Assembly: GCF_013408535.1 (NCBI RefSeq)
Contig: NZ_JACBZA010000001.1
Location: forward strand, 3,246,850-3,310,849
DNA from: Actinopolymorpha cephalotaxi
GTDB taxonomy: Bacteria > Actinomycetota > Actinomycetes > Propionibacteriales > Actinopolymorphaceae
Direction: 5' to 3'
Length of the DNA: 64,000 bases
Part shown: positions 1-9,103 of the stretch, piece after piece
How the letters are laid out: every line of letters starts with the position of its first letter
Position numbering within the stretch: position 1 is the stretch's first letter
Made by a program: the position numbers and the translations under genes
Notes under the pieces: model-generated
What the model saw: the letters and a program-made list of their open reading frames with translations, nothing else
What the model was told of the DNA's origin: nothing
Databases searched by the model: none

Positions 1-1103
1 ATGGGCCGAAATTCTGCTGCACACGCGGCCGGTCGAGAAGGCCGGCTCCTGTTCGACTGCCCCAACCGTTGACGAAACTGCGCTACTCACCTAGCGTTCG
101 TCGCACTCGGGGACGAATCACCGAATTGCCGGTGGCGGCTTCGACTACTCGGAACGGGTATTTCGAACTGACCGGTCACGGGGTGGTGGCCAAACCTCCC
201 CTAGCGTCAGATCGGCACTTCAGGCTCGAGGGCGTGTGCCAGAGCAAGCGGGACGAGGTATCGAGAAGCGCGACGAAATTACTGCATTCGAACACCGTCT
301 AGACATCGGGCCCCATCCCCCCACCAGCAGTCCACAATGGACCTCTGACGATCATCACTTCGAAGGGTACATGTCCAGACTTGTGCTGTCCGGAGTATGA
401 CGTACACAACCCGCCCACTCAGCCCGAGTGTCCGAAGCTTGCTTACGCGGCGAAGGGCCGTTTGATTGCGGGCATGCGGCGTATGCGACCGTGTTGGTGC
501 GCCGAAGCGGATCCGGTTGGAGTTGTTGGGGAACCTCCCGACGCGGATTTACCCTCTTCTTCCTAGCATAGCCTGAAATTTCATACCTTTGGGGCTACGA
601 CCCGCTAATTCACATACGTGCTTGGGCACACTCTTGCTGGGACCTCGTAGCGGATTTGGGCCAACCACCGGTTGCGCCGTGGGTCGGCCCAACCCGACGC
701 CGTTCGACCGGGGCCGCTTCCTTCGTGGAGCAGCGGGTTGGTCGCGCCACCGCCATGCTCAACGACCGAACCGATCCGGCTATACACGCGTCTGCGACAG
801 CTGCAATGGTTCTGGTCCGCGGCCTTAAGTTTGCCCTCGACAGGATGCGACAAGCACCAAGCGGTCACGATCGCCGTGTCCGAGTCCACTTTGATTGTCG
901 AACTCGATGGCGGCGAAACCCGCGTCGTCCAGGAACTTTCCGGTACGCCACTTGTAACCGACCCGTAGCGAGATGGTCTCGGGCCAGGGCGCGTTCCGGT
1001 CAGGGATTGGATCACCCGAGACCCTCCGTTGGCCCCCGGCAACAGCTTCCCCGTGCGGGCACTGGACACTGCGGGCGGCGTATTCAACGACCAGCACAGG
1101 CAG
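1..1103. other. 1.1 kb without a convincing gene
   Basis: No reading frame here has a credible start, ribosome binding site and protein-like composition. On the plus strand around 860-968 a short open stretch (reading HQAVTIAVSESTLIVELDGG) loosely recalls the beta-rich C-terminal tail of IS481-type transposases. It may be transposon debris, but this is only a pattern impression. The first 72 bases end in an open frame with a stop at 70-72 and could be the tail of a gene outside the window. Confidence 0.4.
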
Positions 1104-2126
1104 CTAGTTAGATCCGCCGACCATGGCGAGCAACTCGCGCTCACGCTCCGGGCTGAGTCCGAGTTCGACAGCCCGCTCGTGCATCTGCTCGGCCCCGGTC
1201 TCGACCAACCACTGCCACGTGTCTCGTACCGTTTCAGCCAGGGGGCGACAGTCAAGACCTGCACGTAGTGCAGGGGTCGAGTCGACTCTCCACACGCCCT
1301 CGAACGTCCGCCACAGCGGGAGCTCGGACCACTGGCGTACGCCCGCTTCGAGCAGCGCCTCGTCCGGGATCCACACGTACTCCGGATCCCCACCAGTCGC
1401 CTGCGCACACGCCGTAAGCAACCCGCCGAACGTCTCCCGACCTATCGGTGCCGTGACATTGAATGCCCCGGCGGTGCCGTGCTCGACACACCTGAGCGCG
1501 AACGCCGCGAGGTCGCGGACGTCGACGGGCTGAATCGACCGCTGCGGAGGTGCAGGCGCTACAACCCGTCCGCCCGCTGCAGCCCGCCGCAACCACCACG
1601 GAAGACGACCGACGTACTCACCAGGTCCGAGCACGACCCCCGGGCGCAGCACGGTCGTCCGCTCGGAGCCGAACACGTCTTTGACGGCGGCCTCGGTGCC
1701 CGCCTTCTGATAGCCATACTGTGTGGGCCCGTCCTCGGTGTCCTCCCCGAAGTCTGGCCCGGCGTCGGGTGGCGCTACAAGCAGTGGCGAGTCCTCGGAC
1801 AGGGGCTCCACAGGCCAGCCAGCGTAGACGCTCACCGTCGAGATCAGCACGTACCGCGAAGCCACCGGTTCCAGGCGCCGGGCGACGGCGAGCATGTTGC
1901 GAGGAACATAGGCAGAGGTGTCCACCACGGCGTCCCAGGGCCCGCACTCCGCGAGACGTGAAACGTCAGCCTCGACGGATCGATCTCCTCGGATCGCTTG
2001 GACGCCGACGGGGTCCTCACCGGAGCGTCCGCGGTTGAACGTCGTTACGGCCCAACCGCAGCTCAACGCCTGGTAGACGACCTCGCGGCCTACGAACTTC
2101 GTCCCACCCAGCACCAGCAACCTCAT
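1104..2126 (-). CDS. NAD-dependent epimerase/dehydratase family protein
   Basis: A 340-aa extended short-chain dehydrogenase/reductase. The N-terminus MRLLVLGGTKFVG is the glycine-rich dinucleotide-binding turn of the nucleoside-diphosphate-sugar epimerase family. YGYQK near residue 138 supplies the YxxxK catalytic pair, and LRPGVVLGPGEYVGRLPWW is the usual substrate-side loop. The family oxidises or epimerises sugar nucleotides or related ligands in the cytosol, but the substrate cannot be read from sequence. It lies downstream of the CHAT/lipase genes on the same strand with a 95-bp gap to the small gene upstream, so it may share their transcript. It could equally be an unrelated housekeeping enzyme, and nothing ties it functionally to the protease. 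Confidence 0.88.
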   Translation of the reverse strand: MRLLVLGGTKFVGREVVYQALSCGWAVTTFNRGRSGEDPVGVQAIRGDRSVEADVSRLAECGPWDAVVDTSAYVPRNMLAVARRLEPVASRYVLISTVSVYAGWPVEPLSEDSPLLVAPPDAGPDFGEDTEDGPTQYGYQKAGTEAAVKDVFGSERTTVLRPGVVLGPGEYVGRLPWWLRRAAAGGRVVAPAPPQRSIQPVDVRDLAAFALRCVEHGTAGAFNVTAPIGRETFGGLLTACAQATGGDPEYVWIPDEALLEAGVRQWSELPLWRTFEGVWRVDSTPALRAGLDCRPLAETVRDTWQWLVETGAEQMHERAVELGLSPERERELLAMVGGSN

Positions 2127-2221
2127 GTCCCCGATGATGCCGTACTGCCCTCCAGCTACCTACGGAGCGGCCTTCGAGGGGAACGGGCGCAGGTACCGGC
2201 GCGACGACCGGCAGTGTCCCT

Positions 2222-2494
2222 CTATGAGTCCTCGGAGATGCCGGAGAGGGTGAACGCGTCGACCCAAGGGCGGTCAAGCGAACGAACCTCCATCTCGTAC
2301 TCCCCCAGCCAGCGCGTGCTCGCGTCATGGTTACCCCATGCTCGGGCGAGCGTCTCAAGATGGCGCATGAGCTGGGGCAGGTCGTTAGGATCAGCATGGA
2401 TACGAACCGGCTGGTCCCGCTGTCCCGTCTCCCGCCATCGCAGCCTGACCTCGAGGTTCTCTGAACACATCGACTGACTCCCTACGATTTCCAC
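2222..2494 (-). CDS. small hypothetical protein in the CHAT/lipase group
   Basis: A 90-aa protein that I do not recognise. The GTG start is favoured by an AAAGGTG ribosome binding site just upstream. The protein is soluble, rich in Arg, Trp and acidic residues, and has no signal peptide or membrane segment. It contains VRLRWRETGQ, a strand-like stretch, then a helix-like segment and WLGEYEMEV, so it looks like a small alpha/beta fold. It lies 160 bp downstream of the lipase gene on the same strand. Its position suggests an accessory or immunity partner of the lipase/CHAT pair, but that is inference from context alone. Confidence 0.6.
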   Translation of the reverse strand: MEIVGSQSMCSENLEVRLRWRETGQRDQPVRIHADPNDLPQLMRHLETLARAWGNHDASTRWLGEYEMEVRSLDRPWVDAFTLSGISEDS

Positions 2495-2653
2495 CTGTCA
2501 CCTTTCCGAACGCGCCATTCAACCTCGACCCAGTAGCGGACCTCGCCCAGATTCTTCTGCACCGTCGAGGCGTTCATGGCCCGCCGTGGCCCGGTTCTGG
2601 CCGAACCCCTGGCGCGTCTTGAAGCATCACAAGCGATGCGGAAACCTCGCAGG

Positions 2654-4057
2654 TCAGGCAGGGGCCACAACCAAGAGGTCAGTGACGGGCTCGATTTCGT
2701 CTCCCTCCACCCGCAGGCGGTAGACACCGGGAGCGCCGGTGGGCAGCGCCACTTCCTGCACACCGTCCAGCACAGGGATCTCGACTGCGCTCTGAGGTTC
2801 GGCCTCGGCGCCAGGACCACCCACGTAGGTCAGCGATGCCCGCACCGCAAGGGTTGCCCACGTTGGAGACAACAGGAGTGGTGCTGGCTCACCCTGTCGG
2901 TGTACTTCAGCAATATCGACCTTAACCGTGACTGGAGCGATGAATTTGAAGTCGCCGAGGTTGATGTTTTGCATCCAGCCTCGCAGCTGCGTATGGACTC
3001 CATCAGCGTTCTGGAGACTGGCATGCTTGTCGCTGGAAAACATGGCTGTCGCGTCGCTGTTGGCCTCCTGGGGCGAGGCGGACACCCTTGGCACCGTCCC
3101 GTCACCACCGAGGTCCTTGTCACCGTAGGTGCGGAGGATCTCGAGGCGGCCACGAGCCCAGACGGCCGACTGGTTCGTCGGTTGCTCTATGCCCACCACC
3201 GGCCGGACTTGGTACCCCCGTTCCCGGTACTCATCGTCCTGGAGATGACGGGCCACAGCATCCTCGATTTCGCTATGGAAGGCCCGCGCCGATGCGATCT
3301 GTTGAGGCGTCAGTCGAGGCAATACCTCGGGGACCTCGGTGAGCCTAGCCATCTTGTCCTTGCCTACCTCGACGCACCGGTAGATTGGCAGTAGTTGGTG
3401 TACCGAGGTGAAAGAACACATCAGCTCGGTTAGGTCCACGAGGCCGAAGAACTTCTTGAATCCATGAGCGACGAACTCGACGGCATTGAGCGAGCCGCGG
3501 TACGGCGTGCCGAACGTGATTAGGCGGCGGGTGTCACGCCATCCCCCCAAGACCTCGAGGAAGTAGCGAGAGACTAGTCCGCCCATAGAGTGGCCGACGA
3601 GTACCAGCTTGGCATCCGGATACTGTTCGCGTCTTTTAGCCAGCCAGATCCTCGAACTCAGGGCGAGCTGATGCGCTGCGGCCCGGTTGTCCCGGCGCCA
3701 GTCGTAGGGCAGCTCGAAATAGTTTTCACCATCCGCAAGGTCGAACCGCCTGCGGAGGAAATCTCCAATTTTCGTGTATCCGTCTACTTTCCACAGACCG
3801 GGCACGAGGTGCGCGTCTGAGGCGACCCGGCCGGCTGTAACACCGTCGCCCAATTCTGGAGGCGATTTCGGCTCCTCGTCACCGGGCTCCTTCTCCGGCC
3901 ATGGATCCTCAGTGAGCAGCATCGACTGCAAGCTGTGACCTCCGGAGAACAGGGCGCGGAAACCGGCTCCGGCCGTAAGTCCGAACACATCCTTGCCATC
4001 CTTCTGCAGGACGCTCCCGAGAATCCCCGGTATGAGCACAAATACGTCATGTTCCAC
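2654..4057 (-). CDS. LCAT-type alpha/beta-hydrolase (lipase/acyltransferase fold)
   Basis: A 467-aa protein of the lecithin:cholesterol acyltransferase fold. Starting at the GTG at 4057, preceded by GAGGAG, it begins with VFVLIPGILGS, the oxyanion-side strand of this family. The nucleophile elbow is GHSMGG with Ser157. An Asp in GDGTVP and a His in the later SSDKHASLQN stretch complete a plausible triad. A C-terminal beta-rich tail of about 100 residues follows. There is no signal peptide, so it should act in the cytosol or at the inner membrane face on phospholipid or another ester. It lies 39 bp after the TPR-CHAT gene, which suggests co-expression. Lipases paired with caspase-like proteases are known as effectors in conflict systems, so a membrane-damaging role is reasonable but not proven. 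Confidence 0.85.
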   Translation of the reverse strand: MEHDVFVLIPGILGSVLQKDGKDVFGLTAGAGFRALFSGGHSLQSMLLTEDPWPEKEPGDEEPKSPPELGDGVTAGRVASDAHLVPGLWKVDGYTKIGDFLRRRFDLADGENYFELPYDWRRDNRAAAHQLALSSRIWLAKRREQYPDAKLVLVGHSMGGLVSRYFLEVLGGWRDTRRLITFGTPYRGSLNAVEFVAHGFKKFFGLVDLTELMCSFTSVHQLLPIYRCVEVGKDKMARLTEVPEVLPRLTPQQIASARAFHSEIEDAVARHLQDDEYRERGYQVRPVVGIEQPTNQSAVWARGRLEILRTYGDKDLGGDGTVPRVSASPQEANSDATAMFSSDKHASLQNADGVHTQLRGWMQNINLGDFKFIAPVTVKVDIAEVHRQGEPAPLLLSPTWATLAVRASLTYVGGPGAEAEPQSAVEIPVLDGVQEVALPTGAPGVYRLRVEGDEIEPVTDLLVVAPA

Positions 4058-4096
4058 GGTGACTCCTCTCTGTCGGCTGCCACCGCGCACGGCTGG

Positions 4097-6667
4097 CTAC
4101 CGACTGCCGTAAGCGGTAGTGCCGGCCCAGTAGGTGACACTTGTCCGGTCCGCCGCATAGGCGTCCAGCTGAACGGCCCGATACGCCTGCAGCGGGGTAA
4201 GGCCTGAGCGGCGGTGACGGTGCCAGGCGACTGTGAACTGCCGTGAGACCGACTCGCGTACCGGCGGGACGTTGGCCAGAACGAACCTAGCCCCGGCCTC
4301 CAGGAAGGAAGCAGGGATACCAAGAGCATCGTCACCGACCAGCTCTATGCCACGCGTCGCCTGCGGCCGCCAGGCAGTGCTGCAGGCGCTGAGCACAACC
4401 TCCCGAAATGGAAGCGGATGTGAAAGCAGCTCCGCCGCATCGACCGTCGAGTCGGTGAGGACGAGGCCCGACGCAAGAGGTTCCGTTGCCTCGAGCGACC
4501 CGTGACCACTGAAGTGGAGAAGCGCGTAGCTGTCCTCGCAGGAGGCCGCGAGCTGCCAGAACGCCTCCTCCGTCGCCTCCGGGCCAGTTGGGGTTGGGCT
4601 CACGACTCGCCCCGGGTGAGCAGCGGCGACTTCAGCCAACTCCAGCGCCGAATCGGTAAGCGGCTTGTAAAGAGTCAGTCCGCTGTAGTCCGCGGCTCCA
4701 ATTAACGCAACGGCGGGATCCGAGTCAGCGCCAGCATCCAGCAACGGGAGGCAGGCCAAGTTGGGAAGGATGCCAACGGCGGCGAGCTCGAAGAGCCGGC
4801 GCGGACCGATTCCCAGGCAAGCCCACGGGATTAGGTGCAGCACGCCGTGTGGAACGACGATTAGCATCTTGGTCCCGATCATTCGTGTTATGACCTCCGA
4901 CGGGAGGACATCCTCCAAGCCGACTCCGCACTCGCCCGTGAGGTCGAAGAGACCCTCGACCGGCACACGCCTACGCAGATTGTCCGCGAATCGAGATATG
5001 GCTTCAGTGGTGGCGGACGAAAGCTGCTTCACTCCTGCCGTCGATCCATGCGCGTCGATGGCGACAGCGATGACCTGTGACCCGCGGTGGAAGAGAACCA
5101 GCACGGTGCGGTCGCCCAGTAGGGCGCGCACGCCGCCAATGTCGACCTCGGCGGGTTCGGACAGTGTGCGCCAGCGCGGCTCTCGGATGCGGATGGCTTC
5201 GAGCAGGATGTCGCGTTCGCCGAGCAGCCTTATACGCTCATGGATGGCGCCCGCGGGAGCCGACCCGGCGTATCTGGCGAAGGCGATGGCGTCGACCTGA
5301 CGTGAGATCTCGTCGAAGCGCATCTCGGCCGTACTCCGCCGGGCGAGAGGAGTGCGCGGAATGCTGATCGCCGCAGACAGGGCGCGCGACTTTACCAGTT
5401 CGACGAACCAGGCGACGTCGTCCGCCTTCTTCTGCTCGCACGCCAGGTCGATGGCCTCCTGTGCCATGGGGAGCTTGTCCCGCAGGAATGTGGTGTCCAA
5501 GCGGTAACCCAAGGGCGCCCTCCTGAGCCGGTCGGCCGTGGTCATGGCCACCCCATACGCCGCGAGAGCGTCCACCGGCCGGTTCAACGCCGCCAGAGCG
5601 CGGGCGCGGCGCCACTGCAGTTTCCACCCGAGGTCAAGGTCGGGGTACGTGCCCTGGTCCGCAAAACCCGACTCCGCTGCGGCCAGTGCCTTGTCCGGGC
5701 TTCCGCCGAGGAGGAAAACATCAGACTGGAGCATGCGCAAGGCACCCAAGCGTGGCCGGACCTGCGGGTCCTCGAACGCAGGCGCGATCTGACGTAGCAG
5801 ACGGTGGGCGTCTGCATAATCCCGCCGGGCACAGGCGATGCTCGCCAGGTGGTAGTCAACTCCAACCGCCAGGCCCATCTGGATGAAGAACGGCCGGGCT
5901 TCACGGAACAGCTTCTCCGCGCTGTCGTAATCTTCGACAGCCCGGTAATTACGCCCCTTGGCCTGGACTACTTCGTAAGCGAAATGGCGAAGCGCAAGGA
6001 GTTGCTCACCCTCGCGGGTGTTCGTGCCATGCGTTAGGATCTCTGACACCTGCCGGCGGAGCGCGGACTCCACCTCAGCAGCGGACGGCGGGCCTTGCGG
6101 CAACATCGGCACCACCCGTTGGTGCGCATTGTCCAGCGTTTGCAGCGCCCGGTCGTGGTCACCGAGCCACTCATACACATTCGCCAGTTGGAGTTCCGTC
6201 CTGACTGTCTCGAGAACGTCTCCCCTCTCGGCGAACACCTCGGCGGAGTCCTGCAGTCCGACCAGGGCATCATGGAAGCGCCCTTCGCCTGCTGCGTTCA
6301 TCGCGCGGTCACGTCGGACCGCAGCGCTCACTTTCTGGTCGAGGTAACTGGCGACGATCTGGTCGACCTCCTGGCTCAGTTGCCGGGCGGCCACTCGGTC
6401 TCCCGCTGCCTTCTTGTGGTCGGCGTAGACCGACAACTGCTGCACCAAGGGCAGGGCGAGTGTCTGGAGATCAAAGAAGCCTGACGACTCCTCTTCGAAG
6501 CACGTTGCCTGCTCCACGAGCATGCGCGCCAGTCCCAGATACCGCTCGTAGAGAGCGTCCGAAGGGCGTGAGCCACCGTTAGCTAGCGCGAGAAGCGCCG
6601 CGCCGGCGCGCTCTTGGAGGATCGCGAGGTCGGCCAGATTCGGCGCCGGTCGAGATGTGTGCGGCAT
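4097..6667 (-). CDS. TPR-CHAT caspase-like protease
   Basis: An 856-aa protein. Residues about 10-430 are helical repeats of TPR type, for example AGEGRFHDALVGLQDSAEVF and the following LANVYEWLGDHDRALQTL. The last 300 residues form a CHAT domain with the caspase-like dyad: His722 in LLHFSGHGS and Cys762 in VVLSACSTAW. CHAT proteases are cytosolic cysteine peptidases of the separase/caspase clan. TPR-CHAT forms are activated by a sensed ligand, the best known being the CRISPR-associated Csx29. Other CHAT or caspase-like proteases cleave pore-formers such as bacterial gasdermins. Both catalytic residues are intact. The ATG start has a GGGGG-type binding site. It is the first gene of the minus-strand group and is divergent from the CDC-like gene, so that protein is a candidate substrate. 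No CRISPR genes are nearby. Confidence 0.9.
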   Translation of the reverse strand: MPHTSRPAPNLADLAILQERAGAALLALANGGSRPSDALYERYLGLARMLVEQATCFEEESSGFFDLQTLALPLVQQLSVYADHKKAAGDRVAARQLSQEVDQIVASYLDQKVSAAVRRDRAMNAAGEGRFHDALVGLQDSAEVFAERGDVLETVRTELQLANVYEWLGDHDRALQTLDNAHQRVVPMLPQGPPSAAEVESALRRQVSEILTHGTNTREGEQLLALRHFAYEVVQAKGRNYRAVEDYDSAEKLFREARPFFIQMGLAVGVDYHLASIACARRDYADAHRLLRQIAPAFEDPQVRPRLGALRMLQSDVFLLGGSPDKALAAAESGFADQGTYPDLDLGWKLQWRRARALAALNRPVDALAAYGVAMTTADRLRRAPLGYRLDTTFLRDKLPMAQEAIDLACEQKKADDVAWFVELVKSRALSAAISIPRTPLARRSTAEMRFDEISRQVDAIAFARYAGSAPAGAIHERIRLLGERDILLEAIRIREPRWRTLSEPAEVDIGGVRALLGDRTVLVLFHRGSQVIAVAIDAHGSTAGVKQLSSATTEAISRFADNLRRRVPVEGLFDLTGECGVGLEDVLPSEVITRMIGTKMLIVVPHGVLHLIPWACLGIGPRRLFELAAVGILPNLACLPLLDAGADSDPAVALIGAADYSGLTLYKPLTDSALELAEVAAAHPGRVVSPTPTGPEATEEAFWQLAASCEDSYALLHFSGHGSLEATEPLASGLVLTDSTVDAAELLSHPLPFREVVLSACSTAWRPQATRGIELVGDDALGIPASFLEAGARFVLANVPPVRESVSRQFTVAWHRHRRSGLTPLQAYRAVQLDAYAADRTSVTYWAGTTAYGSR

Positions 6668-7174
6668 CTATGGACCCCCGATCGGACCGCGTCCTCTCAT
6701 TCATCTTGCTCCACATCCTACGGGCCCGCCACTGCCCTTTCGTAACGTCCAGCCGGGCACAACGCCGGTGGGATCCCCCGTCACGCTTGGCGGACCGTAC
6801 GAACTCGGTGGCGTTCCTCAACCCTTCTGGCACCTGAGAAAGAGGTGGGGCCGCGCGTACAACGCTGCTTGGTTGCGTCGAGTACCGAGCACCACCGATG
6901 CTCGCGCTGCCCGAAGCATCGCGGGTACCCCGCCAAGGGAGCCAAGAGAGTGGGCTAATGACCTTTCCGATTCGGCAGACAGGGCGGCATCGGTTGGTGA
7001 TCATTGCAGTACCACCTTCTCGCGGTGGATCGGGCTGAGTCACGGAGGTATCGGTTCGTCGCCGGACGGCAATAGGTGGCCATGTTGTGTGACCATGCGG
7101 CCGATGGGTCTGCGCGGGGCGGAGACCCATCGGGCGGGGCCAGCACATCACTTCTATGTAAGGGGGTGTCTGGG
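6668..7174. other. divergent intergenic region between CHAT and CDC-like genes
   Basis: About 500 bp separate the two divergent genes. It must hold both promoters, but I cannot pick out clear -35/-10 pairs. Long open frames cross it on both strands, and their composition (Pro/Arg-rich, no domain) suggests they are chance frames. The ribosome binding site AAGGGGG at 7160-7166 belongs to the TTG start at 7175. Confidence 0.5.
7160..7166 (+). promoter_or_regulatory. ribosome binding site deciding the TTG start
   Basis: AAGGGGG sits 8 bases before the TTG at 7175. This supports initiation there rather than at upstream in-frame codons, whose translation would add a residue stretch of non-domain composition. 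Confidence 0.6.
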
Positions 7175-9058
7175 TTGACTGATCGTCTATCTACTGACAA
7201 GGGTCTGGGCTGGGGCGAACAACTTATCTCGCCGAATGGCCAATTCGCTCTCCAGTTCCAGACCGACGGAAACCTCGTCCTCTACCAGGACCCCGTCGCT
7301 TCCACGCGCCGCGCGTACTGGTCCACAAACACCTGGTGGCTTCCAGCAGACCAGAAGCCCACCCGGGCGGTCATCCAGACCGATGGGCACTTCGTCTGCT
7401 ACGACGCCGGCAATCGTGCCCGCTGGGCATCCGGAACCTGGGGACCAGCCTTCCACTCTCCGTACATCGTTCTCGGCGACGACGGCAACCTCGTCATCTA
7501 CGCCAACGGGACCGAGCCTGTATGGGCATCGGGCGGGCCAGGTGGGGTCGGGAGTATCCCACCCCGTGGGTACGTCACCGAGCCCGGCGGACTCAATGGT
7601 GCGGTCGACCAATGTGGACGGCTCCCGGCGGTAGTAGCAGGCTCCGCTGATCTGGCTCCGCCGTCCAGCACCACCGTCGATGTCAGCGGTGTTGCCTACA
7701 CCATCACCGAGCAACGGCGGCGGCTGACCAGCGAACTGGTGGAGCAGGCATTCCTGCAGGACATCGCGGCTATGGGCGTGTGGCCGGGTCAGGTGATCCA
7801 GGGCCGGTCACTACTCAATGGCGATGTCGCACCGATCGGGCCGCTACAGCGGGTCGCCGGCACGCTCGACGTGGTGACCGATCTGATTACCAACACGTCG
7901 CACGGCCAGAGCGCACAGGTTGCCGCGCCGTCGTCGGCCACCGTCAACGAGGCACGGCGGAAGATCCTCGTCGACCTCAACCCTGTCGACTCACCTGGAC
8001 TACTCAAGGCGGGCGTCGATAAGGCGTCGACCCTTCGTGAGGTCGGCGTAAAGCTCGGGGTGACGGTCAAGGGCTCCGCCTTCGGCGTCGACGCCAACGC
8101 GTCGCTCAACTCCACCTATCGTCAGAGCACCGCTGTCGCCGTTATTCGCCAGGTCTTCTACTCGGTGACCTTCACCCCGGGAGGTGCTGGCGCTAACGGC
8201 TTCTGGCCTTCAAGCGTTTCGTGGGACCAGGTCGCGCCGTTCGCAGGTCCGGGCAATCCACCGGTCTATATCGACAGCGTTCAGTACGGACGATTGATAT
8301 GTGTCACTGCACAGGGAAGCTTCTCCAGTACGGAGATGACCGCCGCACTCAGGGCCCATTACAACGCTGGCATCAGCGGGTCGGGTTCTCTCGACGTGCG
8401 GACGAAGGAAGTACTGGAGAGCTCACAGGTGAAGGTGTACACCATCGGCGTCCCAGGACGAGCGAACTTCCAGACCCTCGCCGATCCGATCAACGAGCTG
8501 CAGACTGTCTACCGCAGCGGACTGGTGTTCAACGCCAGTAACCTGGGAGCTCCGATCTCGTTCACCTGCAGACACATCGCCGACAACACCATCGCGCGAG
8601 TCGCCCTCGCCGCCGAGTACCTCCAGCCCTTGAGCGCCGTCGGCGGCGACATCTCAAACCGACAGTTCCCCGTCTTCGACGGCCCCGGCGGTGGACTGGT
8701 AGACACCGGGATCACTGTCAACCCCAAGGACGTCGTCACCGTCCGCACCACCGGCCTGATCTGGTCCGGCGTCATCTTCTCCCAACCCCACGGCCCCGAA
8801 GGATGGCCAGGGCACAAAGCCGATCCGGCCGCACCGGCTCCGAGGGAAACCGCGTACATGTTCATCATCCGCTTCGGCAATGGACAATGGATCCCCGCCG
8901 GCCCCTTCTGGGAGGCAGAGGTGCCCGCCGCGCAACGCGGCCGACTCCAGCTCAACATCAACGACAACAACCCCTACAACGGCGACCGCAACAAGAGATG
9001 GACCTCCACCGTAAGCGTGCGGCGAGCTAACGCAGCTGCAGCAGGAGTCTTCATCTAG
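7175..9058 (+). CDS. lectin-CDC-lectin: cholesterol-dependent-cytolysin-like pore-forming protein
   Basis: A 627-aa protein from the TTG at 7175, chosen because AAGGGGG lies 8 bases upstream and the lectin domain starts at once. Residues about 8-120 are a bulb-type mannose-binding lectin, with QTDGNLVLY (29-37) and related QTDGHFVCY and GDDGNLVIY. Residues about 165-485 follow the thiol-activated cytolysin core: YTITEQRRRLT, FGVDANASLN then VFYSVT (328-333), PPVYIDSVQYGR (362-373) and GAPISFTCRHIADN (458-471), matching perfringolysin positions in order. The usual cholesterol-binding domain 4 with its Trp-rich undecapeptide is absent. In its place residues about 498-616 resemble LecA/PA-IL: VNPKDVVTV, GPEGWPGH, FGNGQWIPAG and LQLNINDNNPYNG. 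The conserved domain-3 Gly-Gly appears as Gly425-Val426. There is no signal peptide. I infer a sugar-targeted oligomeric pore-former. Confidence 0.85.
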   Translation: MTDRLSTDKGLGWGEQLISPNGQFALQFQTDGNLVLYQDPVASTRRAYWSTNTWWLPADQKPTRAVIQTDGHFVCYDAGNRARWASGTWGPAFHSPYIVLGDDGNLVIYANGTEPVWASGGPGGVGSIPPRGYVTEPGGLNGAVDQCGRLPAVVAGSADLAPPSSTTVDVSGVAYTITEQRRRLTSELVEQAFLQDIAAMGVWPGQVIQGRSLLNGDVAPIGPLQRVAGTLDVVTDLITNTSHGQSAQVAAPSSATVNEARRKILVDLNPVDSPGLLKAGVDKASTLREVGVKLGVTVKGSAFGVDANASLNSTYRQSTAVAVIRQVFYSVTFTPGGAGANGFWPSSVSWDQVAPFAGPGNPPVYIDSVQYGRLICVTAQGSFSSTEMTAALRAHYNAGISGSGSLDVRTKEVLESSQVKVYTIGVPGRANFQTLADPINELQTVYRSGLVFNASNLGAPISFTCRHIADNTIARVALAAEYLQPLSAVGGDISNRQFPVFDGPGGGLVDTGITVNPKDVVTVRTTGLIWSGVIFSQPHGPEGWPGHKADPAAPAPRETAYMFIIRFGNGQWIPAGPFWEAEVPAAQRGRLQLNINDNNPYNGDRNKRWTSTVSVRRANAAAAGVFI

Positions 9059-9070
9059 CGGAAGGGCGTA

Positions 9071-9103
9071 GTGGGCTCGGACCACACTCAATGCCGAGCC
9101 CAC
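9071..9103 (+). terminator. hairpin after the CDC-like gene
   Basis: GTGGGCTCGG and CCGAGCCCAC form a perfect 10-bp stem with a 13-base loop, starting 12 bases after the stop codon. A C-rich rather than T-rich stretch follows. This is typical of actinobacterial terminators. Confidence 0.75.

Noticed and set aside
6657..7178. Plus-strand 173-codon frame in the CHAT/CDC intergenic region
   Set aside because: Overlaps the CHAT start region, Pro/Arg-rich without domain, and a minus-strand frame of similar quality overlaps it.
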